Source of the DNA: Polyodon spathula
Taxonomy: Eukaryota; Chordata; Actinopteri; Acipenseriformes; Polyodontidae
Assembly (NCBI RefSeq): GCF_017654505.1
Contig: NC_054535.1
Coordinates: forward strand, 84,361,785-84,425,784
DNA: 64,000 nucleotides
Direction of reading: 5' to 3'
Part shown: positions 37,785 through 47,259 of the stretch, piece after piece
How positions within the stretch are numbered: the first letter of the stretch is position 1
Layout: each line of letters opens with the position of its first letter
The notes under the pieces: generated by a model
The model's input: only the letters and a program-made list of their open reading frames with translations
Told to the model about the DNA's origin: nothing
Database searches by the model: none
Made by a program: the position numbers and the translations under genes

Positions 37785-37842
37785 GCTGACCCAGTCTGTA
37801 GGCTCATCTATTTTCTATATCATTTGCAGTTTTTCCATACGT

Positions 37843-39009
37843 TCAAGCTCCTCTTTGAGTTTCCCTCTTAATGTGAACTTTCCTGCAGACATGCACAACT
37901 GGAGACACTTGGTCATTGATGTGTATTTTGTGTTCACCAGTCAAACATACAAGATCCTGAAATACATCCCTGTACTCACTCAGTAGTGATTCCTGATCAT
38001 TCTTGGCCTGTGATGTTACTACAAAGACTCTCTTTAACAGTTTGAGCTTTTCACATGTGCTGATTCCCAGGATAGGCTGAACACTGTTCTCCACGATCAG
38101 TAGCTGTGTTTTAAACTGCTGCTCCTTATGTTGGAAAGTTGCAATGCAGGCCCCCTTAACTGGCACATTTTCTCTTGTGTAGTCAGTAACCTTGAGTTTC
38201 ACAGGGTGGATCTTGCTTTTCACTTTCAGTGTCTTGTAGCCATCCATCGTTAGTAGGTTTACCTGTGCTCCAGTGTAAAGCTTGAATGGTATAATAGTCT
38301 CATTCACAGTCAATGGCACAATCAACTCAGCTTTCTCAGCATTGCAAATCTCTACAGAATCACCAAAGAATTCCACTGGCTCCACTTCTACTGTGTGAAC
38401 CTTTGTGTTTGTAACCTCAGCTTTACAGCATTTTGAGAAATGATTCTTTTTCCCACAGTTATTACATGATTTGCCATATGCAGGGCATGACCTGGGTTTG
38501 TGACTGCCCGCACATTTTCCACATGATGAATTTGGATATTTCTCTTTTCTTTGCTTTTGCTTGTTAAAGCGTTTAGTGTGCTGCTCCTCTCTCTTTACTG
38601 CATGCACGGCTGTCTCGTCCCTGCGAAGCTCCTTCGCTTGCGCTCTGGAGGACTCTGCTGCTCTACACATATAAACTGTTTTTTCCAAAGTTAACTCCTG
38701 CTCACATAATAATCTCTCCCTGAGTCCATTATCAGGTATACCACAGATTATTTTGTCTCTTATGAGTGAGTCTTTCAGATTTCCAAATTCACACTTTTTG
38801 CTAAGTGCATGCAATTCAGCCAGCTATTGATCAAAAGTAATTCCCTGCTTCTGATCACAAGATCTCTCAAACGTAATGGTCTGTCTTGGAACAAAGTACT
38901 CCTTGAACTTAGCCATGAATATATCCATTGTCAAGCAGAAAGCTATTATAAATGTCCAATACATCTTCCCCAACAACACGCAGGAATATCGAAGCTTTCC
39001 ATTTTTCAT
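37843..39009 (-). pseudogene. Gypsy gag C-terminus with zinc knuckles, and protease
   Basis: The main frame (37,843-38,814) has the end of gag (LIRDKIICGIPDNGLRERLL), two Cys-rich knuckles (CGKCAGSHKPRSCP; CNNCGKKNHFSKCC, a CCHC) and a retropepsin-like domain. The protease active site reads KLYTGAQVNLL, with Tyr where the catalytic Asp of D-T-G is expected. ILGISTCEKL matches the second conserved protease block. The gag start lies in the frame 38,824-39,009 after a stop. It is non-functional. Confidence 0.83.
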
Positions 39010-39361
39010 AATTTCCCCCCTGCACCACTAGCAGCCAAATATATGTTAAATCTCTACTTAAAACATTTCCAGTTATCAGCTAGGTTGCCAGTCAGTTGCA
39101 TAGGCGTTGGAGGACTGCGTTTATCCATGACAACATTTCTAGGTACAGCTATTTCTCTTGCTATGGCAAATTGCTCTTAATTGTCACTGTTGTGCATACT
39201 TTCCATCACTTTTGTTAGCTAGCATCATACTGTTTTTACTACTCACGCTTCCCTTATGTAGTAGCGATTCTTCTTATCTTCAGCTCTTTTCTTGCGGCAT
39301 TTTGCAGAGTCCTTTCTTTGTTTGCTTCGTCATTCTCGCCAACCCAGCGCTTCTAACACAA

Positions 39362-39563
39362 TGTTATGTTTGTTCTTTCTTTAAGAATGACAGACCGGGA
39401 GTAGGTTTAAAGCCTTTAATAATAACAATGCTGTGGCTAACATGAGCTTCTGTGTAGCAGTCTCCAGCTCACTTCAACAACAACCCCAAACATGCACATT
39501 CTGCGTGACCTACGCTAAGCATTATGGGAACAGTAGTTCTAGTTGTTAACACATAACAACACA
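39362..39563 (-). repeat. 5' LTR of the intronic gypsy element
   Basis: Partner of 34,744-34,932. On the minus strand it starts TGTGTTGTTATGTG. It is followed inward by TGTGTTAGAAGCGCTGGG (about 39,343-39,361), where the primer binding site should be. It carries a ZNF143-like GAACTACTGTTCCCATAATG at 39,520-39,540. Confidence 0.82.
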
Positions 39564-39973
39564 GTTTCAATCGGTGATTATAAAGTAAGTTTACAACATC
39601 AATGATATGGTGCATTAATGTGGTAAACTTATTTTCTAACCGCCCTGTAATACAGATGGTGCTACTACAGAAACCAGACTCAAACATCTAAGACATGCTG
39701 ATTAATTTATCAATGTACTACTAAGCGTGTACATGGAATAATATTTTGAATCAATCGTAATTAGTAATTATAATTTTAACATTCCAAAATGATGTCATTT
39801 TCTATATACTGCACCTGTGATGTGTCAATTATTACCCCCCCTCCCCCCGTAACCCTGTGAAGAAAAAAAAAAACATTAGCCACTCATGTTCTAAATAAAA
39901 CCTGATGCACATTATTATGCCAGTTATTTATATTACTCAAACAGTATATGTACTTGTTTTTTTATTGTTTCAG

Positions 39974-40087
39974 GTGTTCTTTGACATCCACGTGGGAGAG
40001 TACGAGGTTGGCAGAATAGTTACTGGGTTATTTGGGGAAGTTGTGCCAAAGACAGTGAACAACTTAATTGCCCTTGCAACTGGTGAG
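39974..40087 (+). CDS. ppic: PPIC exon 2
   Basis: Acceptor tttattgtttcag, then 38 codons: [30 protein letters not shown] and LIALATGE, ending GAG|gtagag in phase 0. VFFD...VGRIV.GLFG..VPKTV.N..ALATGE is the first strand-helix part of the cyclophilin fold and is typical of cyclophilin B/C. Reading past the donor gives VEYEQL and then a stop. Confidence 0.9.
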
Positions 40088-40687
40088 GTAGAGTATGAAC
40101 AGTTGTAAACTGAAAGCTTATGTGTGGTAGTTCATAGCATATACAATAGATTGCTATGGTTTCTGATCATTATTATTTATAATCTCTTCTAACTCTCTGC
40201 TTAGCCAATGTATGGATATATTAGTCACATGCAAGCGGCTGCTTTTGTGTTTATTGGTGGAACCTGCTTTGTAAGTAGCAAAGCCACCTTGTGATCCTTT
40301 CCGTGCCGCGTTGACTAAATGTATGTTGTTTTAACCAGTATTTCACCTCTATGCCAAGTGATTCCCATATACATAATTGAAACCTCTCCCAATCATTGTT
40401 ATGATATAAGTAATTATAATAGTATACACTTAGTGAATTAATCCTGGTATTATCCATTTGTCTGCATTAGTTCTGCTGCAATAAATAACTAATTTGGGCC
40501 TCATCTGGAAAGGGTCCAATGCAGTCTGAATGTTTAACATCAACAGCTGCTTGTGTTTTTTTTTTCTTCTTTATGTGACGTTTGACTTGAAAGCTGCACT
40601 GCACAACCCTACAATTTCTGACAAGATAAAAAAAAAACTAGCTGTGGTTAAAGCACAGTTCAGTTGTGTAGATTAAACATCATACAC

Positions 40688-41581
40688 CCTGTTCACACTT
40701 GCGGTTTAGGCCAGCCCAGGGCCGCATTATCTCATGTGTGAACGCTCGAAAAATGAAAAGGCGGTCCTGGGCCGGGTGAAATTTAGACCAGCTTTTTGAT
40801 GCGGCCTAAAGTACCAATGCCGCCTCAGGGCTGGCCTATCTGCCTGTGTGAACCCAACACAGGCCCTGGGCCGGCCTTAACGCGTCAGTGCAGTGACCTA
40901 CCTCAAACCACTCCCCTACAAGATCGAGCGTAGTAGGTCAAAACAATATCGGTTTTAAGGGGTAGCAGCTGGGATGATGCAGAAATGAACCCTTAGCAGT
41001 CCATTTATTCAGCACTTGTCAGGTGCGTCAGGTCCAATTTATTTTCACACGCGCTGTTTTAAATATTTTTTTCTCCCAAGAGTAAAGCAGGTTTAAAATG
41101 TATTGAATCGCAAAAGGACAGTCCTGCATCTCCAACCAAGCCCCACCCCTTGTTCGTTGTATTTTTCACATACCTCTTTATAGACATGCATACTGATAAA
41201 TCCTTTCCCGATCACTCATTTTATCACCAAACTCCTCAATAATGCGATCCAAGTCAATATCTCTGTGGTGAAAACATGCAAGTTTGTCCGAAAACTCTCG
41301 AAAATACTGAGTAGCAGGCCAGAAATAAACCCACCATGGATCTTGGATTTTATGGAACCTATGGCAATCTCCAGCCCAGAAAATAGCAATGGGGAATGCA
41401 TTGAATACACTGACACTTTTGATGATGATGATGCTGGGTCAGTCATGAATGGTAAGTATTTCTTCATCATACAGCTTTCATTAAAAGATAAAACTTGCGC
41501 TCTCACACTCTGTGTATGTGTGTGTGTCTGTGTTTGTGTTCGGTGTATGTGTGTGTGTCTGTGTTTGTGTGTATACACATA

Positions 41582-41675
<94 letters not shown>

Positions 41676-42160
41676 TTTAAGATTGTAGCTAAGATTGTAA
41701 ATCTCAATATTGATAAATCATGCATATGACATTATACATTCAGTCACCATTAATATAATAATCTGTATTGTGACTAATGTAATGATGTACACATCCTTGT
41801 TTGCTGCATTTACACATGATACAACATGATCGCTTCATTCCACAGTAACCGACTGCACTGTCAACACACACCTTTATCGTATTATCTTATGCAATAAGTA
41901 CAGTACAAACAGTGTTGCAAAAAATAAGATTGCCATATTTACGTCTGCAAATTTCCCAGCTCAATCTCTTATGTTGACTTCCGGGAATGCGGTATTTACA
42001 TCACTGTTTACATTCCCGACAAGCACTTCGCCGCAATTTAGGCTTTCTTTTCAGCCACATATGTGAACACACTTAGGCCCCCTAAAACCTCATCTGTGAA
42101 CAGAAATTTTAAGGCTGCCCAGAGACAGCCCAAGGCCGACTCAGTAAGTGTGAACGGGGT
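40688..42160. mobile_element. DNA transposon with GTTCACACTT terminal inverted repeats
   Basis: The left end CACCCTGTTCACACTT (40,689) is mirrored by AGTGTGAACGGGGTG at the right end (42,147-42,161). Both ends continue with G+C-rich GGCCTGGGC-like sequence that contains further subterminal repeats of GTGTGAAC. Flanking ATA and TTA could be a decayed 3-bp target duplication of the TWA kind used by PIF/Harbinger, which is inference. The interior has a minus-strand open stretch without ATG (about 41,187-41,348) reading DPWWVYFWPATQYFREFSDK, then HHRDIDLDRIIEEFGDKMSD. On the plus strand an exon-like stretch ends at AATG|gtaagt (41,451). A TA array (41,588-41,658) has expanded inside it. It lies in PPIC between exon 2 and the exon at 46,258. 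Confidence 0.6.
41588..41674. repeat. (TA)n(CA)n microsatellite inside the DNA transposon
   Basis: TA array followed by a short CA tract, preceded by a degenerate TG-rich run at 41,513-41,570. Confidence 0.95.
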
Positions 42161-42367
42161 GTTACATTCAAACTGTTGAGCAATCTTAACCACACTCGCT
42201 TACAATATGCAAAAGAAACCAAAAAAAAAAAACAGACAGCAGTATTTTCCGTGGACACTTCAGCAATGCATATGAGGTCACCTGTGTAACAGTTCAGTTC
42301 GGACAATATTTTTCTTGTTTTAATTGTCTACGGCGATCGGGCTGTCTAATTTCATAATTCACCTTTC

Positions 42368-43309
42368 CTAAGCCTGAATCACTTCATATGGCCCCTGCCA
42401 TTTAGCACATAGTTTTGATTCTGGTGAGGGAAGCAGCAGCATTACCTTGTCTCCAGGTTGAAAGGTTCGAATTAATGCATTTTGATTGTAATGCTGCTGT
42501 TGTCTGTGCTGAGCCGATTTGAGATTGACCTGGGCCAAACGACCAACCAAATCTAGGCGATCACCAAGTAGGAGCACATGTTGTATTTTCCATGATCAGT
42601 CAATATCTCCTTGGGGATCCCTGCTCTAGCCATAATCTGCACAAGTTCTTTGGCTATCGCGCGGCACTAGTGGACCTCAATGGAACTGCCTCCAGGTTTC
42701 GTGTTGCCTAATCTACCACCACTAATATATGCATATACCCAGAGTCAGAAGGTAGCAAAGGGCCGACTTTGTCCATTGCGATGCGTTCAAAGGGGGTGGA
42801 AATAATCGGCAGTGGGACCAAAGGGGCGGGGCGCACTCAACCTGATGCTACTCGCTGGCAGTCTGGGCGAGGTGCCCCACATAAGGGATATCATGCACCA
42901 GCCTCATGACCTCCAGCCAACAAGAAGGGGGAACCAATAATTGTGTTACAGGCTGTCCTGTGCCCATGGCAAGGTTTACCCTATACAGTAATTGCCCCAC
43001 GATAATGAAATGTGGAAATACTAGTGCCCCAGCGCCTTCAACATCCTTACCTTCAACAGACCAGACCTGTCCCTGAGAGTGCACGAGTGAGGGGTTGTTA
43101 TTTTGGCCCCACACTATGTCCACGCTTGAGTGCCACATGTCTGGTATATTGATAGGGGCAGGAGTAACACCTGCCCTTGATGGCCCAGTAACCTTACCCT
43201 CTCGGTCACACTGCATTCCAACCCCTTTTGACTGGCGTTTGTTACCATTATAACAGGCTCCCACCAGCCCCCAGCCTTGTCTCATTAATGCTTCTTCCGA
43301 TTTCTGCAT
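42368..43309 (-). pseudogene. Gypsy integrase remnants
   Basis: The frame 42,848-43,309 ends in ALVFPHFIIVGQLLYRVNLA, TQLLVPPSCWLEVMRLVHDI and YVGHLAQTAS, the His-His part of the integrase zinc domain with its typical lead-in. Downstream broken frames give VDKVGPLLPSDSGYMHILVV (about 42,720-42,780), the start of the catalytic core, and then GDKVMLLLPSPESKLCAKWQ (about 42,390-42,450), the C-terminal chromatin- or DNA-binding part. The second half of the core is largely deleted. Confidence 0.75.
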
Positions 43310-43796
43310 CCTTCTCTCTATTTGTTTTTCTCAGGCAGAACAGAGGAGAAAACATTTCAGTTTGAAAGGGAAAAATATTACCAATCATTTCACTTTCGGC
43401 TTTTTCAGCCACGTTTACGTGTGCGGTCGGGACTGCCATTAATTTCACCAATTCTTTATAGTTTGGCAAGTCTTGACCCAGAATAACTGGATGTGGTAGC
43501 CTTTCCGCCACCCCAACTACCAGGCGACGTTTTATCGGACCGATCGATAAATATGCTTTGACTGTGGGGTATGTTGCCATGACTCCATGGATACAGGAGA
43601 TAGCTATCTGACCTTGTGGCTGCCACAACACACAGCCCAAGAGAGATGCTCTAATTAAGGTCTGACCACTCCCTGTGTCCAGTAATGCATGGGTTTTCAC
43701 ATTTCCCAAAATCACATTAACAGGCCCCTCCCGACCATTTTTCCCCCGCTTACCTACATCGGATGCCATATTGCAGAGGGACACGTCACACTCCAT
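43248..43796 (-). pseudogene. Gypsy retropepsin (aspartic protease)
   Basis: The minus-strand frame reads GPVNVILGNVKTHALLDTGS, GQTLIRASLL, then LVVGVAERLPHPVILGQDLP. The D-T-G-S active site is intact and the ILGQDLP block matches the conserved second half. The frame runs on into a low-conservation linker before integrase. Confidence 0.82.
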
Positions 43797-43939
43797 CGCA
43801 GATGGGCATAACCTGGCCTGATGGTGGCACCTAAAACAGGTAGGGGGAAAGGAGGGTACAGGGCTTAGGTATCTGTCCCACTGCTGATATGGAAACGGGG
43901 CGGGGTAGCACCTCTACCTCAGCTGGGGGCCAACCTTGG

Positions 43940-44708
43940 TCACCATGGAGGGGAGAAAAAGTTGCCCATTGGGGCCGGTGATCTAGGAGGTTGTTGACCT
44001 CGTCCCGGTAGTGGGGTTGGAGGTGCAGAGAGAGGAGGTGATGCTTGGATGTGCTGCGGTGTTGGAGCGGTGAGTAGCCTGGGCTGGGTTGACATCAGAG
44101 AATCCACGAAATTCTCCTCAAGTTTCGTTGCCTGGTCCAGGGTGTTGGGGTTGTGGCGCCGTATCCACGCCTGTGTCTCGGCACCGACCACATGGCAAAA
44201 CTGCATAATGACGATGGTCTCCCCTATCTGCGCACTTGTTTTCAGCGCCAGGGTGAGCCAGTATACCATGTGATCACAGAGCTGTTGCGCCACCACTCTG
44301 GGGCGTGTATTCAGGGATCTCTTGTACTCCCTGAGCCTCACACAATGGGTTTCCTCCGTGATGTTAAGACGGTGGAGGATGGCTAGCTTTACCAGGTCAT
44401 ACTGAGCGGCGTCATCATCCATCATAGCCTGGTAAGCTGCCTGTGCCTCTCCAATCAGGTAGGGTCCTAACTGGCTTGCCCAGAACTCTCTGGGCCATGA
44501 CATACATTTTGTGTGTCCTCGCCTTCGGGGCCACCATGATAGGTCCCACTGATGCTGTGGGCGGTATCGCCAGCCCGACCCTCTCAATCAGCGCTGTGTA
44601 CCTCTCCTCTCTCCATCTCTCCTCAGACTCCTGTTTGCTGTCCAGCTGCTCAAGCAGCACTGACAGTGTTTGCGTAGACCATCCCACTACTAACACCACG
44701 TGTGGCAA
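43940..44708 (-). pseudogene. Gypsy gag with SCAN-like domain
   Basis: Two overlapping frames (44,415-44,708 and 43,940-44,587) join with a frameshift near 44,500. The first has QLDSKQESEERWREERYTAL, a short coiled-coil-like leader. The second has FWASQLGPYLIGEAQAAYQA, then a helical segment RLREYKRSLNTRPRVVAQQL, YWLTLALKTSAQIGETIVIM, QFCHVVGAETQAWIRRHNPN and LDQATKLEENF. The spacing of the W-L-P/T..Q..E.IV..QF...Q.W....P elements is that of SCAN domains, which are thought to descend from Gmr1-like gag. A proline-rich tail follows. No CCHC knuckle is obvious in this frame; part of one may lie at about 43,800-43,830. Confidence 0.72.
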
Positions 44709-45292
44709 AGTGGTGCATAAATACAGGTGAGTGCAGTGCAGAGAGGATTAATCACACAGACAATAAATAACAGGAGCAAGGGTGTTTATTGAAATTATGT
44801 CAATGTCCAGAGCCTTATGGCAAACACCTGTAAATAATAAATGATGGAAGTGAGTACAACAGCGTGTATCACTTCAGTTTATAAGAATCCCACGGGTTTA
44901 ACCCACAACCAAAAGTTCAGTTTAACACACAAACAATAAACACAAAACACAAACACAGTTCTTAGTGATAGTGAATAAGTGCTCTTGGTATCTTACAGTT
45001 CTCTGTGAAATGCAGGGGTGAAAGTGATGTCTGGGTTTATGCTGGCTTTCGCTGCATCTCTGGATTGTGCTACTGGTAGTCTGCTAAAAAACAGACAACA
45101 GTTAACAAACACTAAGAAACACAAGACAAAAACTCACGCTTCACAATATGGCAACACAGACGCCTTGTAGGTTTAAAACACTAACCATTTACCAAGGAAC
45201 ACATCACTTCCACTACGCCCCCCTATTTATACCCTCGCTCATGACCCCTAGGTTAACGAGCGCATCTGCTCCTCCAATCCTCAGATGCCACA
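44701..45292 (-). repeat. 5' LTR of the Gmr1-like element
   Basis: On the minus strand it begins TGTGGCATCTGAGGATTGGA and ends TTTGCCACA, with 7-bp inverted ends TGTGGCA/TGCCACA. A TATA-like GGTATAAATAGGGG lies about 60 bp in. It is 592 bp long. A matching 3' LTR is absent from the window. Confidence 0.8.
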
Positions 45293-45738
45293 CCGTCTCC
45301 TGTCCTAGTTATTGAACTTGGGTGCCGTAGCTCAGCCCCCTTCCTAATGACTGACTTCATGTATTTACAGTATAATCGTAAATCTCAAAAAACTTCTCAC
45401 TTCTAAATCTTTTATAGTCATGTTTGTATTACTTTAGTATAAATACATGTTAATTTGGATTCATATGTTGTTTTTTTCTGACTTTATGTGACTGAAAAGA
45501 CACACATTTGCCCGTTTTCCCATTGGAAATAGTGATATTTTGAAATATCACTGTCCTGGTCACAAAAGCAAAGTTTGTGGGGAATAATGGCCATTTTCTA
45601 TACTTTTGAGGCATAAGCAATTAGGAAATAACACTTACTACCCAGGAACAAAAAAATAAATAAAAATTTGTTACACGGTGTACTTAATGATGTGGTTGGA
45701 ATAAACATGTGGATTGGAACAGAGGAAATCTGAGTCAT

Positions 45739-45834
45739 GTGATTATGAACATATTATATAGTAAGCTTGTTGTGATATGAACACTTGTGATTATGAACAG
45801 ATTATATAGTAAGCCTGTTGTGATATGAACACTT
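45739..45834 (+). repeat. 48-bp tandem duplication
   Basis: Two adjacent copies of a unit starting GTGATTATGAACA and ending GATATGAACACTT differ at two positions. It is in the PPIC intron before the exon at 46,258, with no coding potential. Confidence 0.9.
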
Positions 45835-46257
45835 GTCACTTGGACTTTTTTCATGTAGACTTTCTGCAGTTATGAGGAAACCATGACTTCTGATAACTAC
45901 ATGCCTTGCCTTTGATGCAATGTTTTCTACAGGCTTTGAATCTCACTAGGATCTTTTTGGATTTCTTTAAAATATTCTATGCAAACAATACTTATTTTGT
46001 TCATTATTCTTATGACGGTCAGAAAACCTTACAATGCACTCTGGAATACTAGGTATTGAGCTAGTAAAAGTTTTGTAAAATAATTGCACTAATTTGAAAT
46101 CTTAACAAAGCAAGATGGTGATGAAGAAAAGAAAAAGTAGCATACAGATTTTTAATTTCACCAAGTAGTTCAAATAGCTTAGGTTTGGGACTGTGCCATG
46201 AGCATGACTATAAATGGGTACGTCTAACCACATTCTCTCTGGCATTGTTTGTTTCAG

Positions 46258-46442
46258 GAATGAGCATCTATGCAGTGACATTTCCAGATGAGAACTTCAA
46301 GCTGAAGCACTTGGGAGTAGGGTGGGTCAGCATGGCCAATGCAGGCCCAGATACCAATGGTTCCCAGTTCTTCATCACCTCAGCAATAGCACCCTGGTTG
46401 GATGGCAAGCATGTTGTGTTTGGGAAGGGCCTTGAAGGAATG
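46258..46442 (+). CDS. ppic: PPIC exon with cyclophilin core strands (fourth expected coding exon)
   Basis: Acceptor tttgtttcag, then in phase 1 [60 protein letters not shown] and GM, donor ATG|gtaaaa. [15 protein letters not shown] and [11 protein letters not shown] are signature cyclophilin blocks that line the active site (Ala, Asn, Trp, His). The segment before WLDGK (TSAIAP) differs from the usual T-x-x-T-x-W form. The open frame starts two bases into a codon whose first base should come from the missing preceding exon. Confidence 0.93.
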
Positions 46443-46817
46443 GTAAAACATTTATTATATACAGGTGAAACTGGTCTTTTAGTATTAAACCAGTTACTAG
46501 AGACAACTTTACTATAGAGCCAAGTGAATCTTCATGGTTCCTCAAGAAGAAGTAATCAGGAAGTATTAGTAAAACTTCCAAATAAGAATTCAGTAGGTTA
46601 AAGCATAAAACAATAAGTTAGAGCTCAGTCAGAATGAATGACATTTGCTGTTTGTTCTGACTGGGCGCTCTGGTAGCAGTTAGTACAATAACTTGTACTG
46701 TAGGCTAAATGGCATCTCAAATGCAAAATGTATTCTGTCTGGCAAACATTCTACTGAATTGTTTTATTGGATTAAGTTATATTAAATGAACCTATACCTT
46801 CTTTCTTTATTTTTCAG

Positions 46818-46946
46818 TCTGTGATTCATACAATAGAACCTCAAGACACAAACTATAGAAATCAACCCTTCCAGGACTGTGTGATTTTTAACAGTGGTAA
46901 GATAGACGTGAAAGAACCATTTGTGATAGAATTTGAAGGCTGGTAA
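46818..46946 (+). CDS. ppic: PPIC last coding exon
   Basis: Acceptor ttatttttcag, then SVIHTIEPQDTNYRNQPFQD, CVIFNSGKIDVKEPFVIEFE, GW and stop TAA, 43 codons. The C-terminal SGKIDVK.PFV.E...W is characteristic of cyclophilin C and B family members. It joins the preceding exon in phase 0. AATAAA signals at about 47,168 and 47,254 could end the transcript. Confidence 0.92.
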   Translation, partial: SVIHTIEPQDTNYRNQPFQDCVIFNSGKIDVKEPFVIEFEGW

Positions 46947-47253
46947 AAAGTAATATTATTATTACTATTATGTGTAGAATTATGCATGATCAAAAGTATA
47001 GCTTCACAAACCACTAATATGTTAAGATGCATCAATGTTCAGGACAAAGTTCAAAACTTTTAGATAAAAGGGTTCACATTTCTGACACTAAATCCAGTGC
47101 TCTTGGTCTGCTATGATATTTTGTTATGTGGCTCAGTTCTCCGCAGTATTTGATGCAATACCACTGTAATAAAAATATGTTGCACTGTTTGTTCTTTCTG
47201 CACTAGCCAGGTATATTAACCTTGCGACTAACCTGTTCAGTAGTAAGAACTTC

Positions 47254-47259
47254 AATAAA
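47254..47259 (+). terminator. Candidate PPIC poly(A) signal
   Basis: AATAAA, 308 bp after the PPIC stop codon. Another AATAAA lies near 47,168. Confidence 0.4.

Larger units (their letters stand above)
34744..39563 (-). mobile_element. Ty3/gypsy LTR retrotransposon, antisense in PPIC intron 1
   Basis: A complete-looking but inactive element: 5' LTR at 39,362-39,563, gag/protease at 37,843-39,009, RT at 37,398-37,784, RNase H at 36,649-37,104, integrase at 35,548-36,570, polypurine tract at 34,933-34,950 and 3' LTR at 34,744-34,932 (all read on the minus strand). The pol order, RT-RNase H-integrase, is ordinary gypsy. The two LTRs differ at roughly ten sites over about 160 comparable bases by eye, so the insertion is old. 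Its coding regions carry stops and altered catalytic residues. The region just after integrase toward the 3' LTR (about 34,950-35,330) is noncoding. Confidence 0.88.
42300..45292 (-). mobile_element. Truncated Gmr1-like Ty3/gypsy element, antisense in PPIC
   Basis: Minus-strand order: 5' LTR (44,701-45,292), primer-binding-like TGGTGTTAGTAGTGGGATGG (44,679-44,698), gag with SCAN-like region (43,940-44,708), retropepsin (43,248-43,796), integrase zinc region (42,848-43,309), integrase core traces (about 42,590-42,840) and integrase C-terminal part (42,368-42,577). No RT or RNase H occurs between protease and integrase. That order (protease-integrase ahead of RT) and a SCAN-like gag are both known features of the Gmr1-like gypsy group. 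The 3' part with RT, RNase H and the second LTR is gone, cut off next to the DNA transposon ending at 42,160. Confidence 0.75.
34626..46946 (+). pseudogene. ppic: PPIC (cyclophilin C) gene copy lacking its catalytic-core exon
   Basis: PPIC is a secretory-pathway peptidyl-prolyl cis-trans isomerase. Four exons are recognisable (34,626-34,730; 39,974-40,087; 46,258-46,442; 46,818-46,946), all open and with proper splice signals. The exon expected between the second and third, which encodes the KGSKFHRVIKDFMIQGGD region with the catalytic Arg, Phe and Gln, was not found in 40,088-46,257 on either strand. That interval is dominated by a DNA transposon and an antisense gypsy element. Joining exon 2 (phase 0) to the exon at 46,258 (phase 1) gives GAG-GAA-TGA, an immediate stop. 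The copy as shown cannot make an active isomerase. The open flanking exons imply that the loss is recent or that the sequence is misassembled here. Confidence 0.7.

Noticed and set aside
40131..41200. Possible missing PPIC exon in the sequence after exon 2
   Set aside because: Read in all frames by eye. No GSKFHR- or IQGGD-like block was found between acceptor and donor signals.
42455..42480. GGTTCGAATT resembling a tRNA B box
   Set aside because: No A box or cloverleaf around it. It is antisense to integrase C-terminal coding sequence.
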